A DNA stretch of 64,000 bases, from the NCBI RefSeq assembly GCF_905220365.1, contig NC_061132.1, positions 3,658,001 through 3,722,000 of the forward strand. The letters run 5' to 3'. A model generated the notes under the pieces. The model did no database searches and was not told the origin of the DNA. It saw nothing but the letters and a program-made list of their open reading frames with translations. Shown one piece after another: positions 54,359-64,000 of the stretch. The translations under genes and the position numbers were made by a program. The number at the start of each line of letters is the position of its first letter. Within the stretch, counting starts at the first letter, position 1. This DNA is from Vanessa cardui. Lineage: Eukaryota > Arthropoda > Insecta > Lepidoptera > Nymphalidae.

Positions 54359-55414
54359 ATGGATCGTACTGCGCGATGCCAGATCAGTGGTCCACTAGCA
54401 AGAGTGCTTCGCATCTCCAGCCTGCTCTGCGTCGTACCGCTTCAGTTGACGCCGCTTCGCAACGAGCCTCAACGCGTTTCAATTAGCATTGCGCGGAAAG
54501 TCAAATCAGCGCGCCTCAGTTACATCGCCTCAATATCGCGCAAACGTCAGATTGGTGGCTATTTCGTGATATTTGCAATAGGTAAGTGTTAATTGAATGG
54601 AATAAACAAATATTAAATGTCTTTAGCAAATTCCAAACGCAGGTTCAAGTCTACTATTTAAGGTATATCTAACACCTTCACCTCATAGTTCAGACGCAAT
54701 GTGATTACCGTTAGATCATAATCTTTTTCTCTTTTTTAAACTATTGGATTCAAAATTCATAATTTTATCTACAAAAATCCGCGTTTTCGTGAGCTATGAT
54801 GAAGAGGATGTCGCCACTGGAATGACATCTTTATTTCAATGTCAATGCTGGCGATTCGAGTTGATGGTCCGACTAGTTACATGTCCTGTCGCCTATTGTG
54901 GTGTATCGTCCGTACGGGGACTGTTCCGAGGGCTTGACAGTGATACCGATACAGTTTCGGCTTTATTCCTTTCAACACTAGAGCTAATTTCATCTACACT
55001 GCGCTTGTCATCCCGCTAATGAATGCGAGTGAAATAATTCTTACATGTTCTTCCTCCTTAAGTTTTCTAGGAATTAAAAATGGAAGTTTTCAAAACTGAA
55101 CTACACCTGTTCCTGGTGTCAGCCAAAACGAGGCCGGCAACGCTTTAGCCACCGTTTTGTTCCAGGTTTCCATAGACGATATACGTATGAATGTACAATT
55201 GCAATAAAAATATACTTTTTGTTTCAGTTGTAATGCAAATAATTACACTTCTCAATGAATTCACATTTCAAATAGATTCATCACCTCGTATACGCACAGG
55301 ATTGTCAACAGTATTCGCCATCGTAACGACGATATTATTATTGACATCAATACTCGTTTCGATGGCGTTAATAATATGAACCGATATATGTCATATGTAA
55401 ATAAACTTGAAGTG

Positions 55415-56294
55415 GTAAGCGAGGCCTAGAGCTTTCTTCAATTGTTAGCGTTTAAGAGAACATTTTTGAGGAAAAATGTTGTGTTTATAAATTAAATATT
55501 CCTTTGCGACAAGACAAAATCTTGAAGTCAAAATATAAGTCTAAAGGCTTTTTAGCATTAACTTAATTATCAGTCATTTTCGGGTAGGCGTAGATTATCG
55601 GGTAAGGAGACGGTAGTACAATAAAAATGTCTATTACAATAATCACTTCACCTTATAATTCACAATTGATTAACAATAGTCCTTTTGGATTTCACGCAAT
55701 AGTCTTTTACACAGTTTAATTTCTACGATTATATGATAATTATAGCTAACATAAAATTAGAACGTAACGACCACTACGACTATACAAAACTGACTGTCTC
55801 TTTGCACCCAATGGCCGTCCGTTCAGTTCTCGTTGTTCGTTATGGCCGATGCGCCGACAAGTCCTTATTCAAGTTGACAGGTCAAAATATTAAATAAATA
55901 TAGAAGCTTTATAATTACTTATTGATCGTAGAAAACTGATTTAGGTACTAATATCTCAAACCTGAGAAGAACCTGCGAGAAAAAGGCAGCGGGCCTTTAG
56001 TATTTTTTTTTTAATTGTACAGTGCGCAATTGTTTACTTTTCAATGTGACGAGGACACTAATAAATCTAGTAATAAATTGTCACTTCACCGCAGTGAAAT
56101 AGAAACATAACAAAAGATCAGCTCGAATCAGTTTATCTAATCTGCTGTCAGAACAATGCAGATGCGATCCGGTATACAGTATCGTGTCGTAATCATATGA
56201 CGTTTCATTAAGATATAAATAAGAAAAATTTGAGGTAAAGATGTATAAAAATTGATTCAATGAAAATAACATACTAAACATTATTTCCTTCCAG
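55415..56294 (+). other. Gr-C intron 2
   Basis: GTAAGC donor at 55415 and TTCCTTCCAG acceptor at 56294. About 55920-55995 carries a decayed piece related to the Jockey-like LINE 3' end (GAGAAGAACCTGCGAGAAAAAGGC). Otherwise it is unassigned AT-rich DNA. Confidence 0.5.
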
Positions 56295-56765
56295 ATTAAT
56301 CAAGAATTGGAGAGCAGCCACTTAGATATTAACATAAGGTACTCCGGTATTATAACGTGGGGATACTTGTCAATATTTGTGTTCTTTTTTGGCTGTCATG
56401 TATTTTTTAAAATGGATTTTGATTTGAAAGATAATGATTATGCAATTCATAAGTGTAAGTAAACATTGTTTATGCCATAATTATAATAATAATGACATTT
56501 CGAGACGACGTAGAAACCCACGTCTAGTTGATATTGAAAATAGCTACTCCACGTTTAATAATGAACATTGAACAAAATTTCGCCCAAAATAAATCTTTTT
56601 AAAACCATCTCTTTTTTGAGAAGTTCTGGACTTTAGTCAACTACCGCTGACCCAATGCGAGTTTGTTGTTAATTTTCCACTGCTTTATGAGATTGATCAT
56701 AATGACAAATATAATCGTCAGTTAAATTCACTTGTTTTAAATATTTCTATCGCTAGCTGACCTAA

Positions 56766-56935
56766 TTAAAATCATAATAAATAAAAATTAACAAAAAGAA
56801 AAACCAACTTCAAACATGTTATATTTGAAGCTGGTGTCAGCCAAAAATGAAATGAAAAATATTTAGTTACTCAAAAGTCGATTTATGATTATTATATAAC
56901 GTAGGTATAGTTATTGTTATATTTGGAATCAGTTT
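56766..56935. repeat. Small composite-repeat foldback fragment in Gr-C intron 3
   Basis: AAATTAACAAAAAGAAAAACC and ACTTCAAACATG, then GTGTCAGCCAAAAATGAAAT and AAAAGTCGATTTATGATTAT are shuffled pieces of the foldback arm. Their order is rearranged, so this is a degraded insertion. Confidence 0.55.
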
Positions 56936-57214
56936 ATTTTTTTTAGATATCGACATAATAGATAGCTCAGCCGAGCTTGGTTTTTATTGAATACCGATCG
57001 TTGTTTTAGTAACATCATTAGCTATTTCGCTCGGATTTTTCTTCAAACACCTCTTCAACGTGCTGCTGTGTTTGCAATTTGTATTCATCGTGTGCTCGGT
57101 GAACGATACACTTCGAACGCTGAATAAGCGACTACGCAGTCTGATCTTCAAACTAAAGCTTTACGGTCGTATTTTTAGTATTATTTTTTAATTTGTAAAC
57201 AGTTTTTACTAATA

Positions 57215-57420
57215 TTCAAATCAAACCAATTTTATACAAGTAAATTTCACAATGAAGCGTTTTTGAATCATCAATAATTAAATACTACCACCGTTTCGGA
57301 AAGCAGCTTCTAGCGAGAAGAAACGGCAAGAAACTTGCATAGTTGCTCTTTTCAAATAAACAAATCTACAATGCTGTTTATTTACATTATTATACAGTAA
57401 TTGGTGTCATATGATGGAGC
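57215..57420 (-). mobile_element. Jockey-like LINE 3' fragment in Gr-C intron 4
   Basis: TACTACCACCGTTTCGGAAAG, then GCGAGAAGAAACGGCAAGAA and AGTTGCTCTTTTCAAAT match the 3' region at about 8865-8945 (TACCACCGGTTCGGAAAGTA). Same orientation; the intron is about 850 bp. A similar older scrap is at about 59625-59700, downstream of the gene. Confidence 0.6.
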
Positions 57421-58612
57421 CCGAGTATAACTCCAGGAGTTTTTTCCTAAAAAGTACTCTTTTAAGGAATAATGAATAATGTAGATTAAAACTCTCCGGC
57501 ATTTTATTTAGAAATTATTTCTTGAGTTTAGTTAAATCGAATATTTGAAATGTGCCGACGAAATCGAGACACAAACCTCTAGTAACATCGGATAATTGAT
57601 TTATTTAAATATATATATAAATATATATTAATTAAGTATAACATTGTACAGCCAGAGTAAGAAAACCTTCTTAATTTTTAAATTCGGAATGAATTTAAAT
57701 TAATTTTTAAATTCGGAATAATTTATTTGTCAAGTCGTAAACTCTTAGTACCTTTTGAAACTAAAACACTAAACAGACAGCTGCTTATAAAATTAAACTT
57801 ACAGTAAGTACTCTTTGCTAGACGTGACTTACAATGGCATTGCGACGCAATATGTCGTTCTCAATCGGTAAGGCAGATTATCGCTCAAACTGAACACACG
57901 AAAATAGATCTTAAGGTGACGAACCTTTTTTTACCCTGACTGTACATACTAAACACAGACATATGTAGGTACTATTGTAAATATTAATTATGAAATCGTA
58001 AATATAATTACTTTTGAGCAGATGCGATGAAAACAAAGAATATAGCAAACGCCCACACAACGATCCGTCGTCTGTATCGCGCGCACGTGTCCATATGCGA
58101 GTTGGTGAGGAGTATCGACGAGGGCGAGGGGGCCTTGGTGGCGATCTTACTGCTCTCCAAGATATTGGAATGCACGGACAATTTTTATAATTTCATGTCA
58201 ATATCTTATGCGTTCCTAGGTAGGCGATTATTAATATAAAATTTTAATGTATAATATGTAAATGTTATCTGAACTTATATAAAGTTAAACTAGTTTCAAG
58301 TCCATTAACACATTTTATTTGTTGCAGGTGACTGGACGAATAGAAAATTTGTAAATTTAGGAGTGACTTTAATTTGGGCCTCCATTAAGGGAGTTATGAT
58401 AGTTCTAATGGTGGAACACTGTCATAAGACGCAAGAAGAAGTATTCATCACACTATATATATGAATATTGTTTTTAATATTTATTTAAATTAAGTACCAC
58501 ATACAGATAAAAAAATAGGCTAACGATTTTAATAATATATAAATGAAAACTTGTGTAACAAACAATCCATAGAAAGTTTATTAACTGTATACTCAACCAT
58601 ATCAACAAAATA

Positions 58613-58799
58613 CTAGTTTTCGCCCTCGACTTTGCTCGCGTTTTGATTGCCATGTTTTCGGCAAAAAAGTAGCCTAAGTCTTTCATTGGAGTTGAAATTT
58701 GCTTCATACGATTTTTTTTCAAATTCGGTTCAGTGATTTTGGTAGTGAAAGAGCGAAAGACAGACAGAGTTACTATCATATTTATAAAATTAGTTTAGA
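58613..58799 (-). mobile_element. 187-bp mini-Helitron in Gr-C intron 6
   Basis: On the minus strand it starts TCTAAACTAATTTTATAAAT and ends GCGAGCAAAGTCGAGGGCG AAAA CTAG, flanked by A at the 5' side and T at the 3' side. The 3' hairpin is weak. The interior has GTCTGTCTTTCGCTC, common in these elements. It is a different family from the 252-bp Helitron. Confidence 0.65.
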
Positions 58800-59774
58800 T
58801 ACTTTCTAAACTTATTGTAAATAACATTATTTTGCGCAGTTCGCATCGAGGCGATGGAGTTATCACATGCGGCTCTGCTATCCCAGCCTCGCTTAGCGGA
58901 AAGACACATTGATGTCGTTTGTGATGTTTATGCGTTTTTTCGTCCGCAGTTTCAAACAACACAAAACCACGTAAGTCACTTGATGTGCGCATCAGCAGAC
59001 AGGGAATTTAAACATGAACTGTTGCGCTTCTACGACCAAGTTGTTGACGACACGCCTGCATTCTCACCACTGGGGATATGTGTTTTAACGAGGCAGCTCT
59101 TAGTTGGGGTAAATGATTCATTCAATAAAAATATATTTCTCTTATTGTTTTACAGTCCGGTAGTCAGATAAAAGACAAAGAATGAATGTATTTATGAATG
59201 ATGAAGAAAAGTTATTTATATAAAATACTTCCTATATAAACAACAATTAATTAAAATAAATAATCCTTTCAGATAATCGGTGGCATTGTGACCTTTTTAG
59301 CAATTGTTCTACAGTTCCACGTTATAGACAGGGTTAAATTACAAAATTAGACTTAACACGAAATAACCATAAGTTTGATCTTCAAAACGTGGAGAAACGT
59401 CATTTCTTTATGAAGTAAGGAATATTGCTTTTTCTGAATAAAAAAATTTGTTTTAATATCTGTTTTTCAATCATTCATATATCATACGAGTATACTTATT
59501 ACATTTTCTACTTGGTTCAGTAATAAGTTTGTGAGACTTCATATCAAAGTGCCTCCATATTAAATAAAACCAAATTAAATTATTATCTTCAATATATATG
59601 ACGCTTACTTGTTTGTCAAATTAATCACTACTACCGGTTCCGAAAAAGAAATCCCCTGACCTGAAAAGAACCGCCGAAAGAAATTGAGCTCGTCTTTTTT
59701 ATATTAATTTCTTCTTTAAGTATTAATCGATATCTAACTGTATCTCAGTTAAAAATTGAGGCCCTGCACGTTTT

Positions 59775-61050
59775 TACAAGAAGCGATCAACTGCAAGTAA
59801 TTAATGCGCTGCGATAGACGAATCCCGGTAGAGGTGGTGTACACCGACTTCAGTGAGGCCTTCGATACCGTTAATCAAGTTATTCTTTAAGATAATCTCA
59901 CGGGATATTGAATCCTTTATTTAGTTGTTTGATTCTTATCTGAACAATCGCAATGCCGAAGTTGTGTTAAATGGTTATACTTCCAATTCCTTTAAGGCTT
60001 AGTCTTGTATCCCACAGGGTTCGCATATAGGACCACAATTGTTTACAGTTTTTATAAACGATATTAGTGAATGCTTTAAAAACTCACAAATGTCTATTCG
60101 CAGATGACTTAAAAGCTACAGCTAGGATTAAGGATACTCCTCTATTTTGTTTCAAAATGATTTAGGTAGACTAGCAGAGTGGTGCAAAACAAATAACATG
60201 TAGCATGATTGACTTTAAATGTAACAAAATGTTAACATTTTAAATTCACAAAAACTAATATAGAAAATCGACAATATATAATACAAACGGGTACTCAAAG
60301 AGGTAAAGAACGGGTTTTGGGTATAAATTTTGACCAACAACTTAAATTCGATAAACATATCACAGTCTTAGTCCTGGAGGCATCAAAAATACTAGGGTTT
60401 TTAGTAACATAATCTAATAACTTCAAGCAATCAGCTACAAAAATTGTTAGGTACAATGCATTGGTTAGGAGTAATTTAGAATACAGTAGTTTGGTCTTCT
60501 AAATATAAGAACCACATCGATAGACTTGAGTCTATCTATAAAAAAATCATTATATACTTAATCTTTAGTTGCAAGCTTAACACATAACTCTCATCTTACG
60601 ATGAACATGAATATTTCAAACTTACTCCGTTGTCGAAACGTAGACGTCTGTTTCACTTAAAATTACTAAGTGAAATCGTTACTGGGTCGATTATTAATTC
60701 AGACATATAACAAAAGCTTACTTTTAATGTACCGACCAGATTACCTAGGTCAAATAATTTACACATTTGTGAAGTATTATAATTTATATATTTGTAAGTA
60801 TTTGAACATAATGCTTATGATGAATATCAAAACAGTGTAATCTAAATGTTATGTTCATTGTGTCCCCAGTACGAACTTTGTACTGGGCAGCAAAAGTATG
60901 TCTATGTCATCCTTTCCCATATATTTTTTATTACATAGTTTTTTGTTTTTATTTCCATTTGGTGCATGCTGTGTTCTTCTTTAGGTAATTGTGACACTAA
61001 CAATATAATTTTACCTTTGTTATATTATATTAATATAATCTGTGTATAAA
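59775..61050 (+). mobile_element. Decayed non-LTR retrotransposon (LINE) remnant
   Basis: Broken plus-strand frames read VEVVYTDFSEAFDTVNQ near 59825-59880, LNNRNAEVVLNGYTSNSFKA near 59940-60000, CIPQGSHIGPQLFTVFINDI near 60005-60065 and a mutated YADD region near 60100. The C-terminal region appears at about 60520-60700 (RRRLFHLKLLSEIVTGS). There are many stops and indels. The 3' region runs to about 61050. It resembles Jockey/CR1-type RT but is not the same family as 8798-10520. Confidence 0.72.
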
Positions 61051-61063
61051 TAAATTAATCAGG

Positions 61064-63325
61064 GATGTAAGGGGGCGCAAACTATACCTTAGGGCCCCAA
61101 GCCAACCTCATCTGCCCGTGGTGCATTCTGCCAAACAGCAAACGAGGCTCTGGCGACCGACTGATGGCGGTATAATCATCAACAAAATAGGGGTAGCTAA
61201 ATACCACAGGCCGATGATGGGCAGCAGCATCACCGCTGCGAGAAGCTACGTCCTGCGACCGCCAACCCGCCTACCCAGCGTAGCGGTTATGGGCAATATC
61301 TCCATATGCAGCACTCACGCAAGCCAAGGCCCCCAGTTTCCGGCAGCCCCGCTAATTCTCGTCATGGTGGCGACGATGCTAACGGTGGTATAGGGGTGCT
61401 AAGGATCACCGGGCTACGGGAGGCCACCACAACCGACTGGCCCTGGCGACGTATAACAGACGCACGCTACGGCTTGACTCGCATCTAGCGCAACTTGAGG
61501 TAGAACTTGGGAAAATTAGGTGGCACACATTAGGGCTATGTGAAGTCCGTAGGGAGGGAGAGGACATCGTAACCCTCGAATCGGACCACCTAATGTGCAT
61601 TCGAGAGGGAGACCAACAATCCCAAGGTGGCGTTGGGTTTCTGGTAAATAAGTCCCTAGCTGACAACGTTGTGGAAATCTCTAGTGTGTCGAACAGGGTT
61701 GCGTATCTCATAATAAAGCTCACCGAGACAGTACACCTTCAAGGTGGTGCAAGCGTACGCACCGACCTCGACACACTTGGACAATGAAGTGGAAGAATTG
61801 TTCGATGACATATCGAGGTCTTCCACTTCATCACGAAAACCCACTACAACGTTGTCATGGGGGACTTTAAAGCTAAAGTAGGAGTACCGAATCGCAGCGA
61901 ATCGGTAGTATGACCCCATGGATTAGGAAGCAGGAATCATAGGCGCTTGTTAACTTCCTCTAACGGGAAGGGCTCTTCTTGATGAATTTCTTCTTCAAGA
62001 AGCAGCCACAATGGAAGTGGACGTGGCAAAGCCCCGATACTATGACAATAAATGAGATCGACTTCATAATGGCGGACAAGAGGCACATATTCAGAGACGT
62101 CTCAGAGAAAATTAGGTTAAATACCGGTAGTGATAACCGACTTCTCCGAGGCTCTCTAAATATCAATTTTAAGGCCAAGCGCGTCCGTCTGATGAAGTCC
62201 AAGCTTCGACCAAAGCTGCTCCAAACTATTGCGGGATCTGAAACATTCCAGTCAATCCGGGAGAACCGATTCACTGCTGTGGAAACCACAACTGACGTTA
62301 ACCAGAACCTCGAAAATGTATTTCGAATTCACAGGGAAGAGGGCACGAGATGTTGGGGCATGCACCTTAAGGGCAGGAAGAACAACCTTTCGGAAGAGAC
62401 TTTAGGGCTCATGAAGAAACGACGTGAAAACCCACCCGTCAGAGAAACGGCAATTAAAACAAGAGATCAGCAGGCTCGTACGACACGACTTCCGGTGCTC
62501 CAAGACTCTTGCAATTGAAAGAGCTATTGAGCAGAATCGGGGGTCTAAGATGTTCGTACAATCTTGAAGTTGACCACAGCAAGTGGAGAAGTCGTTTCTT
62601 CCAAGCCGTACTACTTTCGGAAGTAGAGAACTTCTACGGCTGATTATACGCAACGCATACATCTCGACCTGATCCCGAAAATGAGGATTATAGAGCTATG
62701 TTAACACGCCATTTCTCCGAAGACCTGCCTGAAGTCAATATTGGCGAAATCGAGATTGCTCTTAAGCAGCTTAAAAATGGTCGTTGCCAAGTTGATTAGC
62801 GATACATCCAAGTAATGAGATGTCTCTATGAAGCTGCCATCATGTCCGTTCGAGTACAGAATCGGCAAACAAATCCCATACCATTGCATCGAGGAGTGAG
62901 ACACGGGGACGTTATTTCCCCCAAATTGTTCACTAATGCAATGGAGGATACGTTCAAGACGCTGAACTGGAAAGGATGCTGGGCGTTTCTCTGAAGGATC
63001 GCATCAGATATGAGATGATCCGTCAAAGAACCAAAGTCATCGACATAGCCCACAGGATTAGTAAGCTGAAGTGGCAGTGGGCTGGTCATATTTGTCGTAG
63101 AACCGACAACCGGTGGGGAAAACGTGTTCTAGAGTGGAGACCGCATCTCGGCAAACGTAGTGTAGGACGTCCTCAGGCACGGTGGAATGACGATATACGC
63201 AAGGCGGCAGGTAGGAGCTGGATGCGAGTAGCCGGAGAAAGACCACAGTGACGTGCACTTGGAGAGGTCTATGTCCAGCAGTGGACAAAAACGGGCTGAT
63301 TATGTGATGATGTGATAATCAGTGT
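61064..63325 (+). mobile_element. RTE/BovB-like LINE with a large internal deletion
   Basis: The plus strand carries the endonuclease start (LGLCEVRREGEDIVTLESDH and QGGVGFLVNKSLADN near 61530-61660), a frameshift near 61780, and WKWTWQSPDTMTINEIDFIM near 62010-62070. After it comes RLMKSKLRPKL. The RT follows in pieces: GVRHGDVISPKLFTNAMEDT near 62895-62955. At about 62965 the sequence jumps straight to the C-terminal region ERMLGVSLKDRIRYEMIRQR, then KWQWAGHICRRTDNRWGKRV and a GRPQARWNDD motif to 63250. The catalytic YADD box is therefore deleted. The 3' end is a TGATGATG-type tail near 63300-63325. Inactive. Confidence 0.82.
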
Positions 63326-63530
63326 ACACATTGTTGAAGAACCAAATAAAATGAAATATAACGACAGGTTGACTTGAAACCAGTCAATGATGTAGATATC
63401 ACAGTGCACAGGTTTGCGTGCAAATATCATTGGACTTTTTTTTTCCTTAACTGTCAGTCCAATGTCCAGTTCAGAATGCTACTATGAGACCAACGGCGCA
63501 TGCAAGCATTAACGAGATGAAATGTGATAA
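63326..63530. other. Unannotated spacer between LINE and SINE
   Basis: About 200 bases of mixed DNA with a CAGTCCAATGTCCAGTTC duplication-like phrase. No gene seen. Confidence 0.3.
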
Positions 63531-63735
63531 CCTCCGTGTTCGAGTGGTGTGTTCACCGGTTTTCATGGGTACGCCAATCCGGGGTCCCGGGTTCGATTCC
63601 CGGACCAATCGATGAAGAAAAAGCTAAGTAGTTTTCTATGTTGTCTTGGCTCTGGGTTTTTGTAGTGCTTTAGCTACTTATATATGTTGGAATCAGAGTA
63701 ATGTATGTGACGTTGTCCATTATTTATTTATTTAT
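63531..63735 (+). repeat. tRNA-derived SINE, family 2, second copy
   Basis: B-box stem CCCGGGTTCGATTCCCGG, body TTTTCTATGTTGTCTTGGCT and GTGCTTTAGCTACTTATATA, tail GTTGTCCATTATTTATTTAT. It is better preserved in the head than the copy at 3615-3850 and shares the same 3' end. Confidence 0.8.
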
Positions 63736-64000
63736 TATAGAAATCTGCGTTATGCAGAATATTTTAATAAAATAAAACCTTAATCAAACACAATTTATAA
63801 TTCTCAGTAATCATATTTTTCTAGTTGAATATCACACTTAGTCATATGGCAATATGCGTGGTAAGTGCTTTAAGGATATTATATATATTATTTTCTATAT
63901 CATTACAGAGACTGCAAGTTGATGGTATCCGTTAGATTAAATTGTAGAATTATTACTAAAAACGTGACAATGCCTCCAATTACCTGAAATAAAAATGACA
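63736..64000. other. Unannotated window end
   Basis: AT-rich, no recognisable feature. Confidence 0.3.

Larger units (their letters stand above)
54359..59350 (+). pseudogene. Gustatory receptor-like gene Gr-C, eight exons, with disabling changes
   Basis: Exons by my reading: 54359-54581, 55228-55414, 56295-56454, 56947-57165, 58022-58219, 58328-58440, 58851-59108 (or from 58840) and 59273-59350. Phases agree throughout. The product would have about 475 residues with several membrane helices: TGLSTVFAIVTTILLLTSIL, YSGIITWGYLSIFVFFFG, IPIVVLVTSLAISLGFFF. The C-terminus reads LLVG-IIGGIVTFLAIVLQF, matching the TYxxxxxQF signature of insect Grs. Lesions: within exon 2 the frame must shift by one or two bases near 55365-55376 to continue into NNMNRYMSYVNKLEV, and exon 4 has TGA at 56988-56990 where GFY-stop-IPIVV suggests a lost tryptophan codon. 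Exon 1 lacks the clean helix of Gr-A. The ligand cannot be inferred. A one-base sequencing error for the first lesion cannot be excluded. Confidence 0.78.

Noticed and set aside
54744..55019. 91-codon plus-strand frame inside Gr-C intron 1
   Set aside because: Its GC content is higher than its surroundings, but it matches no receptor segment and exon phases join without it.
1..64000. CRISPR arrays, bacterial operons, rRNA genes
   Set aside because: No regularly spaced short repeats, no Shine-Dalgarno-led gene strings and no rRNA-like sequence were seen. The window is eukaryotic.

Overview
The window looks like nuclear DNA of a lepidopteran insect (butterfly or moth). It is AT-rich and has split eukaryotic genes with GT/AG introns. 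It is packed with transposable elements of kinds common in Lepidoptera: Helitrons ending in a GC-rich hairpin plus CTAG, tRNA-derived SINEs, piggyBac, a Dong/R4-like LINE in a TAA microsatellite, Jockey-like LINEs and RTE-like LINEs. There is no bacterial gene organisation, CRISPR array or rRNA. No species-level call is possible from sequence alone.

Host genes are few and damaged. Three gustatory-receptor-like (Gr, 7tm_7 family) loci are recognisable by aligned N-terminal exons. Gr-A is on the minus strand (4775 down to 52), Gr-B is a single minus-strand exon (21482 to 21306), and Gr-C is on the plus strand (54359 to 59350, about eight exons). Gr-A and Gr-C share intron phases 1, 0, 1 after exons 1-3 and phase 1 after the fifth exon, so they are paralogues. 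Gr-A has a 1.7 kb repeat inserted inside an exon. Gr-C carries a frameshift and an in-frame TGA. A trypsin-like serine protease (47624 to 49701) keeps its exon-intron structure and catalytic triad but has two stops, a frameshift and GDSGE in place of GDSGG.

Layout: 1-1814 is a foldback/Helitron composite repeat inside a Gr-A exon. 1815-5000 holds Gr-A exons and SINEs. 5000-18060 is AT-rich DNA with SINEs, Helitrons and a decayed Jockey-like LINE (8798-10520). 18062-21227 is a Dong/R4-like LINE with an open RT plus endonuclease frame, lying just downstream of Gr-B exon 1. 22954-24860 is a scrambled cluster of the composite repeat. 25063-25471 is a foldback with perfect 78-bp arms. About 25860-27040 is a relic with a THAP-like fragment. 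28940-36490 is a three-layer nest: composite repeat, then piggyBac at TTAA, then an intact two-ORF LINE. 39310-46570 is a pair of inverted, decayed Helitrons about 2.8-2.9 kb each around another composite copy. 47.2-49.8 kb holds the protease pseudogene, 50.2-52.3 kb a Jockey-like LINE, 52.7-54.05 kb composite remnants, 54.3-59.4 kb Gr-C, 59.8-61.05 kb a decayed LINE, 61.06-63.3 kb an RTE-like LINE, and 63.53-63.73 kb a SINE.

The main story is erosion of a chemoreceptor cluster by mobile DNA, with insertion order readable from the sequence. The piggyBac target is present uninterrupted in the copy at 121-713. The LINE inside piggyBac sits between two halves of the transposase frame that join in frame.
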